From contig JAEZLW010000195.1 in assembly GCA_023415145.1 (NCBI GenBank), positions 1 through 29,303 of the forward strand: 29,303 nt of DNA. The letters run 5' to 3'. Below, one piece after another: positions 1-8,370 of the stretch; the first letter of the stretch is position 1, and the number at the start of each line of letters is the position of its first letter. This DNA comes from Bacillota bacterium. Its GTDB lineage: Bacteria > Bacillota > Clostridia > Christensenellales > Aristaeellaceae. The position numbers were made by a program, and so were the translations under genes. The notes beneath the pieces were generated by a model. The model ran no database searches. It had not been told where the DNA came from and saw only the letters and a list, made by a program, of their open reading frames with translations.

Positions 1-71
1 GCCAGCGCCCCCATGGGCAAAAGAGACAAGGCCAGCAGCAGAACAAGGGACAAAGCAACCATCCGTTTCAT
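1..71 (-). CDS. Exported protein, N-terminal fragment (runs off window)
   Basis: Only the first 23 codons and part of the next are inside the window. The start ATG (69-71) follows an AAGGAGGG ribosome binding site with 7 bases between. The visible peptide begins MKRM, then has a hydrophobic core rich in Leu/Val/Ala, and ends near Met-Gly-Ala-Leu, which is a typical Sec signal peptide. No lipobox cysteine is visible yet. The start lies 18 bases after the stop codon of the glycosidase-like gene on the same strand, so the two are probably cotranscribed. A sugar ABC-transporter binding protein would fit such a place, but this is only a guess from context. Confidence 0.6.
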   Translation of the reverse strand, partial: MKRMVALSLVLLLALSLLPMGAL

Positions 72-89
72 TTGGGTACCCTCCTTATT

Positions 90-2288
90 TTATTTCACTT
101 CCAGCATGTACAGCGTGCGCGGGGAAAGCGTGACATCCATGGACATCGTTTCCCCGTCCCGCAGCATGCCAAAATCCGTTTGATGGGGCTGTTCCCGGTC
201 AAAGCCGGTAAACAGCGTGACCTGTGCGCAGCTTGTTAGTCCAAGCGTCTTGTGGTGAAGCGTAAAGGACACCTGATGGGATGGTTTGTCAACGTTGCAA
301 AGAAACAAGGCGTAGCCGCCATCGGGGGCTTCATAGGCGGAAGCCACCACCGCGGGCACTTGTATCACTCCCTTAGCCTTGTAGGACGAATCCTTCTGGC
401 CGTGGTTATAGTGGTACCAATCCATGTCTGCCTGCGGCAAATCCATCTCCGGCACGGTCCGCATATCGCCATATGCCCAATAGGGATTGGCCAATCCGGT
501 TCTGGCCATGGCAAAGGCTTTCAAATAGGCAGCCCGGCTTTCATCATAGGCGCAGTGCTGGGGGTCAAAGTGGAAATAGTGCTCCTGTCCGTTATTCTCC
601 GAGCCGTCAAGCTCCTCCATGGGGCTGTATTCATGATTGATCTCATACAGCCCGCCCCAGAGGTAAACGCGAGCGGCATTGTAGTAAAACAGCTCGCCGA
701 TTTCTTTAACCAGCTTGCCCCACCCGTCCATGCGCACCACACCGTACGGATGGTAAACGAAATCAAACAAAGGTATCATCCGAGCCAAGCCTGAACGCAT
801 TTGCTCCCGAAAGGGATATGTTTCCAGCGTGGAGCAAGGCTGACCCCAGGCACGGGCCTGGTAAAAGTCAAGCTGCGGAAGAAAAACTTCATTCATCATC
901 TCCGTGCCCAGCGGCACGTAATGCCCGGCTTTTTGGCAAAGCGCTTCCCGGGTGCTTTCATATATTTCCTGGTAGCCTTCGGTGATTTCACGGCCGCCTC
1001 CAACCTTGTGGCCATGGTCATCCTTCAGGCAGATCTTGATCAGGTTGTTGGCGGAGATATCATAGTACATGGCATCCACATGGGCTTCATGAAGTACCTG
1101 CACATCCCGCTCCCTGTGGAATTCTTTCGTGAATTCCGTGCAGGGGCAAAGCATGTTGAACGTATATCCGTCATGGCTGTAGGATGGATTCGGATACTTT
1201 TGCAAGTTCGCTTTCAGCGTTTCCGGATCACTCTTGTCAAGCCCCACCAGAAAGTCAAACTCAAAGGGGGCAAAGTAGTCGCCGTTTTCTCGAATTGCTT
1301 CCAGGTTCTCCTTGCTGAAGCGGGTGGGCAGCCAATCTTGCATGGTGCCCGGCACGCTATTGTAGAAATTTTGCTCCCTGTTCGTCCAGTCCGGCCCCAG
1401 TACATGGAAGATGGGTGTGCCGATGTCCTGTCGGTAGCGGCGAAGCCATTTGGTTCTGTCATGCTTTGCGTTGATGCCAAAGGTGCAGGCCCCAGCTTTT
1501 TCAAGCAGCCACTCCGCCATGTTTTGTCTGGTATTGGCCGTGCCATGAGCACACCAGGATTGTTTGAGCGCCCAAGCCTTGTACATGCCGGCAGCTTCTT
1601 CCCAGCCTCTCCCTGCAGTTACGCGCACTACAAACGGATAGGTCATGGCAATGGATTTGCCGGGCCCGATATCCTCAAAACCCGTCATGTGGCTGAAAGC
1701 CATTTTGCCCCGTGCCGTATAACAGTTCAGCCACTTTTGATGGGCATGCCCATCAAGCGCTGCAAAATACAGCCCGCCCCGATGCTGCTGATAATAGGTG
1801 AAAAACTGCATGGCGGCCCCGGAAAACCCTTCCGGATAAGGCGTAAAGCGTAAAGCACCTTCCGCCGGGACATAGGCGGCGGGATTCTGCAAAAGAACGC
1901 CGGTAGCATAGGCATGGGCCAGATAACCCTCCATGCCAAAGTCACAGACATTTTCAATAACCGGATATTCCAATGCCCTAATGCATTCTCCCGGCTTGTT
2001 CTCAAGGGATGCGGTAAAGGAAAATCCATCATCGATAAGGCGGACATCAGCCATTACCGTGGCTGTTTCCATCTCCCAGCAAAGGGAAAGTCCGTCCCCC
2101 GTTTGACGATAGGTGAACGCACCGCGGCCATCCAGCATTTGCCCGCCTTTTTCCATCCGAAAAGGCGGAGGCGGTAAAATGCCTGCATCCATGTAAGTCC
2201 GGCCCCTGATGCAGTCTTCAAACTGCAAAACGGCCCCGGTATACTCATCCAAGGTAAGGGCGGCTGCGGGGCTTTTCAATGTGATCAT
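90..2288 (-). CDS. DUF6259-like protein, probable glycoside hydrolase (732 aa)
   Basis: A large protein with no signal peptide, so probably cytoplasmic. The layout looks like a carbohydrate-active enzyme: an N-terminal beta-rich region (about 1-230), a central barrel-like region with acidic and aromatic stretches (for example AMYYDISANN and PLGTEMMNEV), and a C-terminal beta domain. From memory it resembles the DUF6259 family; the substrate is unknown. The start is set at 2288 because an AGGAG sits 8 bases upstream; an in-frame ATG at 2318 lies inside an operator and has no such site. It has its own promoter right behind the lacI stop codon and two LacI-type operators in its leader, so it is probably induced by the same sugar as the isomerase operon. 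A probable exported-protein gene follows 18 bases downstream. Confidence 0.7.
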   Translation of the reverse strand: MITLKSPAAALTLDEYTGAVLQFEDCIRGRTYMDAGILPPPPFRMEKGGQMLDGRGAFTYRQTGDGLSLCWEMETATVMADVRLIDDGFSFTASLENKPGECIRALEYPVIENVCDFGMEGYLAHAYATGVLLQNPAAYVPAEGALRFTPYPEGFSGAAMQFFTYYQQHRGGLYFAALDGHAHQKWLNCYTARGKMAFSHMTGFEDIGPGKSIAMTYPFVVRVTAGRGWEEAAGMYKAWALKQSWCAHGTANTRQNMAEWLLEKAGACTFGINAKHDRTKWLRRYRQDIGTPIFHVLGPDWTNREQNFYNSVPGTMQDWLPTRFSKENLEAIRENGDYFAPFEFDFLVGLDKSDPETLKANLQKYPNPSYSHDGYTFNMLCPCTEFTKEFHRERDVQVLHEAHVDAMYYDISANNLIKICLKDDHGHKVGGGREITEGYQEIYESTREALCQKAGHYVPLGTEMMNEVFLPQLDFYQARAWGQPCSTLETYPFREQMRSGLARMIPLFDFVYHPYGVVRMDGWGKLVKEIGELFYYNAARVYLWGGLYEINHEYSPMEELDGSENNGQEHYFHFDPQHCAYDESRAAYLKAFAMARTGLANPYWAYGDMRTVPEMDLPQADMDWYHYNHGQKDSSYKAKGVIQVPAVVASAYEAPDGGYALFLCNVDKPSHQVSFTLHHKTLGLTSCAQVTLFTGFDREQPHQTDFGMLRDGETMSMDVTLSPRTLYMLEVK

Positions 2289-2303
2289 GACTGCATCTCC
2301 TAG

Positions 2304-2317
2304 TGACATCGATGTCA
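2304..2317. promoter_or_regulatory. LacI-type operator O2, perfect palindrome
   Basis: TGACATCGATGTCA is a perfect 14-bp palindrome, 15 bases before the start codon of the glycosidase-like gene and directly upstream of its ribosome binding site. The same motif recurs at 3738 (one base different), 3554 and 2429. The central CG-containing palindrome is typical for LacI-family repressors. Confidence 0.75.
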
Positions 2318-2378
2318 TGTTGCCAATAAGAATAAGAACCGGGCTATTACTTTTTCACACGTTATTCCATTTTGTTCC

Positions 2379-2395
2379 GGTGAAATTATTTCACC
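2379..2395. promoter_or_regulatory. Palindrome GGTGAAAT-T-ATTTCACC in the leader
   Basis: A perfect 8-bp inverted repeat around a single central base, inside the 5' leader of the glycosidase-like gene, between the two LacI-type operators. It does not resemble the LacI sites. It may bind a second regulator or form a small RNA hairpin; the sequence does not decide. Confidence 0.45.
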
Positions 2396-2428
2396 TTGAA
2401 CATTCGGTTCATATTTCGACACACACTG

Positions 2429-2442
2429 TGGCATCGGTATCA
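2429..2442. promoter_or_regulatory. LacI-type operator O1 (imperfect) at the transcription start
   Basis: TGGCATCGGTATCA matches the consensus TGRCATCGATGYCA at 12 of 14 positions. It lies just downstream of the -10 box (2450-2455), covering about +1 to +15 of the minus-strand transcript, a classic repressor position. Its centre is about 125 bp from that of O2, so looping between the two is possible. Confidence 0.5.
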
Positions 2443-2449
2443 TATTCAC

Positions 2450-2478
2450 ATCATAACGTGACTATGCGTATCTGTCAA
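2450..2478 (-). promoter_or_regulatory. Sigma-A promoter of the glycosidase-like unit
   Basis: On the minus strand TTGACA (2473-2478), a 17-base spacer and TATGAT (2450-2455) give a near-consensus promoter. It begins 15 bases past the stop of the LacI gene and points to the gene at 2288, giving a leader of about 155 bases. Confidence 0.8.
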
Positions 2479-2493
2479 GCCCTGTCCGAAAAT

Positions 2494-3504
2494 TTAACCT
2501 GTCCCCTCGCTGGACGTTCTCAGCGACAGCGCCGGCTGCAGCCGCACCGTTTGCTTTTCCTTACGGCCTTTCAGTATCCGCTCCATCAAAAGCCGGGCGG
2601 CGATGCGCCCTATCTCCTCCTGCTGCATCTGCACAGAAGAAAGCTGCGGCGTGGTGCAAACGGCCATTTCCGAATCGTCCATGCCCATCAGGGCCATATC
2701 ATGGGGAACGCGTACCTTTTCCCGCTCGCATATACGCAGCGCCCCGATGGCCATCAAATCGTTGGCCACCACCAGGGCCGTGGGCGCGGCGCCGGAACGC
2801 AGTATCTCCTCCATGGCCGATTCGCCGCTTTCCCTGGAGAAGTTCCCCTCCTTGAGCAGCCGCTGGTCGATGGGCACTCCCCCCTCGTCCATGGCCTTGA
2901 CAAACCCCAAAAAGCGCTCCCGCCCCGTCTGTACCGCCGTGTTGCCGCCGATGTAGGCAATGCGCTTGTGTCCCTTTTTGATAAAGTATGCACAGGCCAT
3001 GCGGATTCCCTCATGCGTGTCAATGTACACGCAGTCAAACTGGTCGTTGCCCTTGGGAGACTGATAATTATTGGTCAATACCACCGGCAGGCCGCAGCCA
3101 TTGACCGCGCTGATGTTGCGCTCGTTGAAGTCAAAGGAAACGAAAATCATGCCGTCGCCATACCCTTCCTGCAGGTTGCGCAGCATCTTCAGCTCGATTT
3201 CCTCCTGCCCCCTGGTGTGGCAGAGCACGGGGAAATAATTGTATTGGTCCAGCACATCGCTGGCTCCCTTGATCATGCGGAAATAAAAGGGATTGTATAT
3301 ATCGGGGATGCAAAACAGCACCTTGTTGGTGCGTTTGCTTTTGAGCGTTTTTGCCGCGTGGGAGGGAATGTATTGCATTCTTTGGGCCGCTTCCATGATC
3401 TTGTCATACTTTTCCTTGCTGCAATAGCCCGTTCCCCTCAGCGCCCTGGCCACCGTGGAGGGGGAAACGCCTACTTCCTGGGCAATCTCATAGATGGTTG
3501 CCAT
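2494..3504 (-). CDS. LacI-family transcriptional regulator (336 aa)
   Basis: A full-length member of the LacI/GalR family. Residues 1-24 form the DNA-binding helix-turn-helix (ATIYEIAQEVGVSPSTVARAL) and the hinge follows at about 45-60. From about residue 60 on comes the periplasmic-binding-protein-like sensor domain that would bind a sugar or sugar phosphate. The regulator lies between the glycosidase-like gene and the isomerase operon. TGACATCGATGTCA-like sites occur in front of both and in its own leader, so it very likely represses all three and releases DNA on binding an inducer. The inducer cannot be read from the sequence; an intermediate of D-arabinose or L-fucose breakdown is the natural guess. 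The ribosome binding site before the ATG is only modest (GGGG). Confidence 0.93.
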   Translation of the reverse strand: MATIYEIAQEVGVSPSTVARALRGTGYCSKEKYDKIMEAAQRMQYIPSHAAKTLKSKRTNKVLFCIPDIYNPFYFRMIKGASDVLDQYNYFPVLCHTRGQEEIELKMLRNLQEGYGDGMIFVSFDFNERNISAVNGCGLPVVLTNNYQSPKGNDQFDCVYIDTHEGIRMACAYFIKKGHKRIAYIGGNTAVQTGRERFLGFVKAMDEGGVPIDQRLLKEGNFSRESGESAMEEILRSGAAPTALVVANDLMAIGALRICEREKVRVPHDMALMGMDDSEMAVCTTPQLSSVQMQQEEIGRIAARLLMERILKGRKEKQTVRLQPALSLRTSSEGTG

Positions 3505-3553
3505 GCTACCCCTGCCTTCCCCTTTTGCCCTTCGTGAAAAACATCAAGCCTTA

Positions 3554-3567
3554 TGGCATCGAAGCCA
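3554..3567. promoter_or_regulatory. LacI-type operator O3 in the lacI leader
   Basis: TGGCATCGAAGCCA differs at one position from the consensus TGRCATCGATGYCA. It lies about 50 bases upstream of the regulator's start codon and downstream of its likely promoter, which suggests autoregulation by blocking elongation. Confidence 0.6.
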
Positions 3568-3628
3568 TATGCAATCCGGGATTTCCCAGGCCATCGTCTT
3601 TATCAACTGCCGAATATTGCTTTCTCAG

Positions 3629-3657
3629 ATAGTATCACGATTGCTTTCGGATTGCAA
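3629..3657 (-). promoter_or_regulatory. Likely promoter of the LacI gene
   Basis: On the minus strand TTGCAA (3652-3657), 17 bases, then TACTAT (3629-3634). Each box matches the consensus at four of six positions. It runs back to back with the promoter of the isomerase operon at 3668-3696. Confidence 0.5.
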
Positions 3658-3667
3658 CGGAAAACTA

Positions 3668-3696
3668 TTGACAATCAGCACCGTTTAGCCTATTCT
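3668..3696 (+). promoter_or_regulatory. Sigma-A promoter of the isomerase-kinase operon
   Basis: TTGACA (3668-3673), a 17-base spacer and TATTCT (3691-3696). The expected start near 3703 gives a leader of about 100 bases that contains operator O4. Confidence 0.8.
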
Positions 3697-3737
3697 ACAA
3701 GCATGTAAGGCGTATTGGGATTGTGGAGTGAAAGGCA

Positions 3738-3751
3738 TGACATCGATGCCA
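3738..3751. promoter_or_regulatory. LacI-type operator O4 before the isomerase gene
   Basis: TGACATCGATGCCA is one base away from the perfect palindrome at 2304. It lies at about +35 to +48 of the operon transcript, a position where a bound repressor would block elongation rather than polymerase binding. Confidence 0.7.
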
Positions 3752-3803
3752 TTTAAGAAACAGCCTGAACGCGTGGATCGTTTGTGAAGGAGGAACCTCA
3801 TAA

Positions 3804-5618
3804 ATGGCAAAATCACCCTTTGTGATGAACAAACCGCAAAACCGCATGCGGGGCCATCTTCCCAAGATCGGCATCCGGGCCGTAATCGACGGGCGCCGGG
3901 GCGGCGTTCGGGAGAGCCTGGAAAATCAAACCATGGATCTGGCTAAGTCCGTGGCCAATTTGCTCACCACCACGCTGCGCCACCCTTGCGGCTTGCCTGT
4001 GGAATGCGTTCTTTCCGATACCACCATCGGCGGCGTGGCGGAAGCGGCGGACTGCGCTGACAAGTTTACGCGCGAGGGCGTAGGCCTCACCATCAGCGTA
4101 ACGCCATGCTGGTGCTACGGCGCGGAAACCATCGACATGGACCCCATGATGCCCAAAGCCATCTATGGCTTTAACGGCACCGAGCGGCCCGGCGCGGTGT
4201 ACCTTGCCTCCGCTCTGGCGGGGCACAGCCAGAAGGGGCTGCCCGCCTTTGGCATCTATGGCCGGGACGTGCTGGAAGCCGGGGATACCACCATCCCGGA
4301 GGATGTGAAGGAAAAGCTCTTGCGCTTTGCCAGGGCCGGGCTGGCCGTTGCTGCCATGCGGGGTAAGAGCTATCTTGGCATGGGCGGCATGTCCATGGGG
4401 ATTGCCGGCTCCATCGTCAGCGCGGAGTTTTTGGAGAAATACCTGGGCATGCGCATGGAATACATTGATATGACAGAATTTGTGCGCCGCTGGGAAGAAA
4501 AAATCTATGACCCCGAGGAGTTTGAACTGGCAAAGGCCTGGGCAAAAGAATACGTAAAAATCGGCATGGATAAGAACCCTGAAAAGATTCGCCACAGCGA
4601 GGAGAAAAAATTAAAGGTCATGGAGCAATCCATCCTGATGACCATGATCGCACGCGATCTGATGCAGGGCAATGAAAAGCTCAAAAACCTGGGCTTTGCC
4701 GAGGAAGCCATGGGGCACAACGCCATCGCCAGCGGCTTTCAGGGCCAAAGGCAGTGGACCGACCACTTCCCTAACGGCGACTTTATGGAATCGCTTTTGA
4801 ACACCTCCTTCGACTGGAACGGCATCCGGGAGCCCATGATCGTTGCCACAGAGAACGACCACTTGAACGGCATTTCCATGCTCTTTGGCAAATTATTAAC
4901 CGGCACCGCCCAGGGCTTTGCGGATGTGCGCACCTTCTGGAGCCCGGAAGCGATCGAACGGGTCACCGGCTGGAAGCCCGACGGGCTGGCCGAAAAGGGT
5001 CTCATCCACCTGATCAACTCCGGCTCCGTCACTTTGGAAGCCGGCGGCGTTTGCAAAACGGATGGGAAGCCAGTGATCAAGCCCTGGTGGGAAATCACCG
5101 GTCAGGAAGCGGAAGACTGCATGGCCAACACCCGTTTTTGCTATGCTGATCTAGGCTACTTCAGAGGCGGCGGATATTCCACCCAGCTTCTTTCCGAAGG
5201 CAGCATGCCCGTCACCCTGTGCCGCCTGAACCTGATAGATGGCCTGGGCCCCGTGCTGCAACTGGCGGAAGGCTGGACCGTAAAGACGCCGGATCACGTG
5301 TTTGAAGCCATCAACCGCCGCACAGATCCCACCTGGCCTACCACCTTCTTTGTGCCCAGGTTAACCGGCGAAGGCGCCTTCGTAAGTGTGTATGAGGTCA
5401 TGCGCCGCTGGGGAGCCAACCACGGTGCTTTCAGCTATGGGCACATCGGTGCGGACCTCATCACCCTGTGCAGCATGCTGCGCATTCCCGTCTGCATGCA
5501 CAACGTTGCGGCGGAAAACATATACCGGCCCAGCATGTGGGACGCGTTTGGCACCCACGATCTGGAGAGCGCTGATTACCGCGCCTGCGAAAGCCTGGGG
5601 CCGGTGTACGGAAAATAA
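3804..5618 (+). CDS. fucI: L-fucose isomerase (also D-arabinose isomerase)
   Basis: A 604-aa protein of the FucI family (about 590 aa in E. coli), a cytoplasmic Mn-dependent aldose-ketose isomerase that turns L-fucose into L-fuculose and D-arabinose into D-ribulose. The family signature is clear: ATENDHLNG with Glu350, GFADVRTFWSP with Asp374, and SYGHIGADL with His547. These correspond to the metal and catalytic residues Glu337, Asp361 and His528 of the E. coli enzyme. The start is supported by AAGGAGG before the ATG. It is the first gene of a four-gene operon under a LacI-type operator. No fuculose-phosphate aldolase lies nearby and the next gene is an AraB-type kinase, which makes D-arabinose use more likely than classical fucose breakdown. 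Confidence 0.95.
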   Translation: MAKSPFVMNKPQNRMRGHLPKIGIRAVIDGRRGGVRESLENQTMDLAKSVANLLTTTLRHPCGLPVECVLSDTTIGGVAEAADCADKFTREGVGLTISVTPCWCYGAETIDMDPMMPKAIYGFNGTERPGAVYLASALAGHSQKGLPAFGIYGRDVLEAGDTTIPEDVKEKLLRFARAGLAVAAMRGKSYLGMGGMSMGIAGSIVSAEFLEKYLGMRMEYIDMTEFVRRWEEKIYDPEEFELAKAWAKEYVKIGMDKNPEKIRHSEEKKLKVMEQSILMTMIARDLMQGNEKLKNLGFAEEAMGHNAIASGFQGQRQWTDHFPNGDFMESLLNTSFDWNGIREPMIVATENDHLNGISMLFGKLLTGTAQGFADVRTFWSPEAIERVTGWKPDGLAEKGLIHLINSGSVTLEAGGVCKTDGKPVIKPWWEITGQEAEDCMANTRFCYADLGYFRGGGYSTQLLSEGSMPVTLCRLNLIDGLGPVLQLAEGWTVKTPDHVFEAINRRTDPTWPTTFFVPRLTGEGAFVSVYEVMRRWGANHGAFSYGHIGADLITLCSMLRIPVCMHNVAAENIYRPSMWDAFGTHDLESADYRACESLGPVYGK

Positions 5619-5632
5619 GACGGTAAAAAACA

Positions 5633-7333
5633 ATGAACAAGTACACCATCGGTCTGGACTTTGGAACATTATCCTGCCGCGGGATCATCGCGGCTGTGGC
5701 GGACGGCGAGCAAATCGCCTCCGCCCAATTTGTGTATCCCCACGGGATTATGGATACCGCCCTCCCCTGTGGCAAGGTTTTGCCTCCCGGCTTTATGCTG
5801 CAGCATCCGCAGGATTATTTGGATGCGCTGCATGTCATCCTGCCCGGACTGATGAAATCAAGCGGCATCGCCAAAGAGCAGATCATCGGCATAGGCGTCG
5901 ATTTTACCTCCTGCACCATGCTGCCGGTAAAGGCGGACGGCACGCCCCTGTGCTTTTTACCGGAATATGAAAAGGAGCCTCATGCCTGGGTGAAGCTTTG
6001 GAAGCATCACGCAGCGCAGAGCCAGGCGGACAGGATCACGGCCATCGCTGTGGAAAGGGGTGAGCCATTCTTGCGCCGCTGCGGCGGGAAGGTATCAGCG
6101 CAGAACGCCTTTCCCAAGCTTATGGAGGTTTTGGAAAAAGCACCGTCCGTCTATGATGCCATGGACCTGTGGGTGGAAGCAGCGGACTGGATCGTGTGGA
6201 AGCTGACAGGCAGGTTGTCCCGCAGCGCATGCTGCCTTTCGTACAAAGCTTTTTATGATCTGCGGGATGGATTTCCCAATGAAGATTTCTTCACTGCCCT
6301 GTCTCAAAAGTTTTCAGGCATGCTGGAAACAAAAATGGCCGGTCCCGTGGCCCCTGTTGCCGGAAAGGCCGGAGAGATCACAGCGGAATTGGCACCTTTA
6401 TTAGGGCTTTCCTCCGGTACGACGGTCAGCACGCCCATGGTGGACGGGCACGCCTGCTTCCCGGCAGCAGGCATCACAGGACCCGGCGCCATGCTGGGCA
6501 TCCTGGGCACATCCGCCGCGTATTTAATGCTTTCCCCGTCGAAAGAGCCAATTCCTGGCTTGTGCGGTACGGTGGACAGCGGGCTTGTGCCGGGCTTTTG
6601 GGGCCTGGAAGCCGGGCTCAACTGCATGGGCGACCATTTTGCCTGGGCTGCGGAAAATGTAAGCCCGCCCGATTATACACAGGAAGCCCGGGAAAGAAAC
6701 ATCAGCCTGCATCACCTGCTTACGGAAAAAGCACGGCATTTGAAGCCCGGGCAAAGCGGCCTCATCGCCCTGGATTGGTGGAACGGCAACCGCTCCCTCC
6801 TGATGGATGCGAACCTATCCGGCCTTTTGATCGGCATGACGCTGGCTACACGGCCGGAAGAAATCTACCGCGCGCTGCTGGAAGCTACCGCCTATGCCAC
6901 GCGGCTCATTGTGGAACACTTTCAAGCCCACGGCCTACCCGTTACGGAATTCCGCTTCACCGGCGGCATCAGCAGGAAAAATCCCCTTTTGATGCAGATT
7001 TTTGCCGATGTATTGAAGATGAAAGTGACGGTGCTTCATACGGAGCAGGGTTCTGCGCTGGGCAGCGCGATCTATGCTGCCGCCGCGGCAGGCGTTAAGT
7101 ACGGCGGTTACCGGGATGTTATGCAGGCCATTTGCCATATGTCCAGCCCCGTTCAGCAGGAATACCGCCCAATCTTCGAGAATAGCTGCATGTATGACAG
7201 GCTCTATGCAGAATACAAAGCGCTGCATGATACCTTTGGCCTTCACAGTCCCATGATGAAGCGGCTTCACCTTATCCGCCGGGAAGCGGCACAAAGCCGG
7301 GCTACCAGCAATAATGAAGGAGTTATCAAGTGA
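5633..7333 (+). CDS. FGGY-family kinase, ribulokinase (AraB) type (566 aa)
   Basis: A sugar kinase of the FGGY family, which transfers phosphate from ATP to a ketose. The N-terminal domain opens with GLDFGTLSCRG (phosphate-binding DFGT at 9-12). The C-terminal domain carries LDWWNGNRSLLMDANLSG, an EATAYATR helix and a TGGISRKNPLLMQIFADV stretch. The length of 566 aa and the DWWNGNR block are typical of L-ribulokinase AraB rather than of fuculokinase (about 480 aa). AraB-type enzymes accept several 2-ketopentoses. Behind a D-arabinose isomerase the likely reaction is D-ribulose to D-ribulose 5-phosphate, which enters the pentose phosphate pathway. The gene starts 14 bases after fucI with a poor ribosome binding site, and its end overlaps the next gene by 4 bases. 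Confidence 0.85.
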   Translation: MNKYTIGLDFGTLSCRGIIAAVADGEQIASAQFVYPHGIMDTALPCGKVLPPGFMLQHPQDYLDALHVILPGLMKSSGIAKEQIIGIGVDFTSCTMLPVKADGTPLCFLPEYEKEPHAWVKLWKHHAAQSQADRITAIAVERGEPFLRRCGGKVSAQNAFPKLMEVLEKAPSVYDAMDLWVEAADWIVWKLTGRLSRSACCLSYKAFYDLRDGFPNEDFFTALSQKFSGMLETKMAGPVAPVAGKAGEITAELAPLLGLSSGTTVSTPMVDGHACFPAAGITGPGAMLGILGTSAAYLMLSPSKEPIPGLCGTVDSGLVPGFWGLEAGLNCMGDHFAWAAENVSPPDYTQEARERNISLHHLLTEKARHLKPGQSGLIALDWWNGNRSLLMDANLSGLLIGMTLATRPEEIYRALLEATAYATRLIVEHFQAHGLPVTEFRFTGGISRKNPLLMQIFADVLKMKVTVLHTEQGSALGSAIYAAAAAGVKYGGYRDVMQAICHMSSPVQQEYRPIFENSCMYDRLYAEYKALHDTFGLHSPMMKRLHLIRREAAQSRATSNNEGVIK

Positions 7334-8370
7334 GGAAAGTTGTTGTTATTGTAGGCGCGGGCATGATGGGTTCGGCATTAAGCTTACCGGCCTTTGACAA
7401 TGGGCATGAAGTGCGCATCGTCGGTTCACACCTGGACAGGGAAATCATCGACCACGCAAGGCAGCATCATTATCACCTGACCATGAAGCGAAAACTGCCG
7501 GAAGGAATTGCCTATTATCATATCGAGGATCTTGATAAGGCGCTTCACGGGGCTGATCTATTGATTGGCGGCGTTTCAAGCTTTGGAGTGGACTGGTTTG
7601 CAGAGTATGTACTGCCCCTTGTTCCCGATTCGCTTCCCGTGCTGTCCGTGACCAAAGGACTGCAAAATTTTCCCGATGGGAAGCTTATCCCCTTCCCCCA
7701 TCTGCTGAAAGAACGTACAGGCGGCAGATTGTCACTAAACGCCATCGGCGGCCCCTGTACCAGCTATGAGCTGGCGGACCGCCGGCACTCCCACGTGGCG
7801 TTCTGCGGGGAGAACATTGAAATCCTCCGGCGGTTGAAGTCCATTCTTCAGACGGATTATTACCACATCAGCCTTTCCACCGACGTGATGGGCGTGGAAT
7901 GCGCCGTGGCCATGAAAAACGCCTATGCCTTGGGCGTATCCCTGGCCATCGGTATGGTGGAACGTACGGACGGCATCGGTTGTACGGAAGCTTACAACCC
8001 CCAGGCAGCATTGTTTTTACAGAGCGTGAAGGAAATGGGGCAAATGATTGCGTTGGTGGGTGGCGGACCGGAGAACATCGTCTATGCTGCCGGAGACCTG
8101 TACGTCACCATCTTCGGAGGCCGCACCAGGGCCCTTGGCATCCGCCTGGGCCGGGGCATGCGCTTAAACGATGCGCTGAAAGAACTTTCCGGCGTCACGC
8201 TGGAGTCGGTGGTCATCGCCAGGCGCACGATAGCGGCCATGGCTGTATGGGTGGAAACTGGCAAGGCGCGGCGGGAAGACTTCCCCTTGCTTCACCACAT
8301 CGCCGGGCTTTTAAATGACGAAGAACCAAAGCCCCTCAATTGGACAGCCTTTGAAACGGAACGCTGCTAG
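7330..8370 (+). CDS. GpsA-like NAD(P)-dependent dehydrogenase (346 aa)
   Basis: A member of the glycerol-3-phosphate dehydrogenase (GpsA) superfamily. A Rossmann motif GAGMMG lies at 9-14. The family block S-V-T-K-G-L is at about 106-111, GGPCTSYELA at 140-149 and AVAMKNAYALG at about 192-202, with Lys196 at the place of the catalytic lysine of GpsA. The start is GTG at 7330, 7 bases after AAGGAG, overlapping the kinase stop by 4 bases, so translation is coupled. Inside a sugar operon it more likely reduces or oxidises a ketose/sugar phosphate than makes glycerol phosphate for lipids, but the substrate is open. The last codons and the TAG stop lie in the left arm of the inverted-repeat element that follows. 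Confidence 0.8.
   Translation: MRKVVVIVGAGMMGSALSLPAFDNGHEVRIVGSHLDREIIDHARQHHYHLTMKRKLPEGIAYYHIEDLDKALHGADLLIGGVSSFGVDWFAEYVLPLVPDSLPVLSVTKGLQNFPDGKLIPFPHLLKERTGGRLSLNAIGGPCTSYELADRRHSHVAFCGENIEILRRLKSILQTDYYHISLSTDVMGVECAVAMKNAYALGVSLAIGMVERTDGIGCTEAYNPQAALFLQSVKEMGQMIALVGGGPENIVYAAGDLYVTIFGGRTRALGIRLGRGMRLNDALKELSGVTLESVVIARRTIAAMAVWVETGKARREDFPLLHHIAGLLNDEEPKPLNWTAFETERC

Noticed and set aside
801..1853. Long open frame of 350 codons on the plus strand
   Set aside because: It is exactly antisense to the glycosidase-like gene, has no ribosome binding site and a composition typical of a reverse-frame shadow.
2209..3537. Open frame of 442 codons on the plus strand
   Set aside because: It covers the LacI gene in antisense and crosses that gene's downstream promoter and operators; the LacI frame is clearly the real one.
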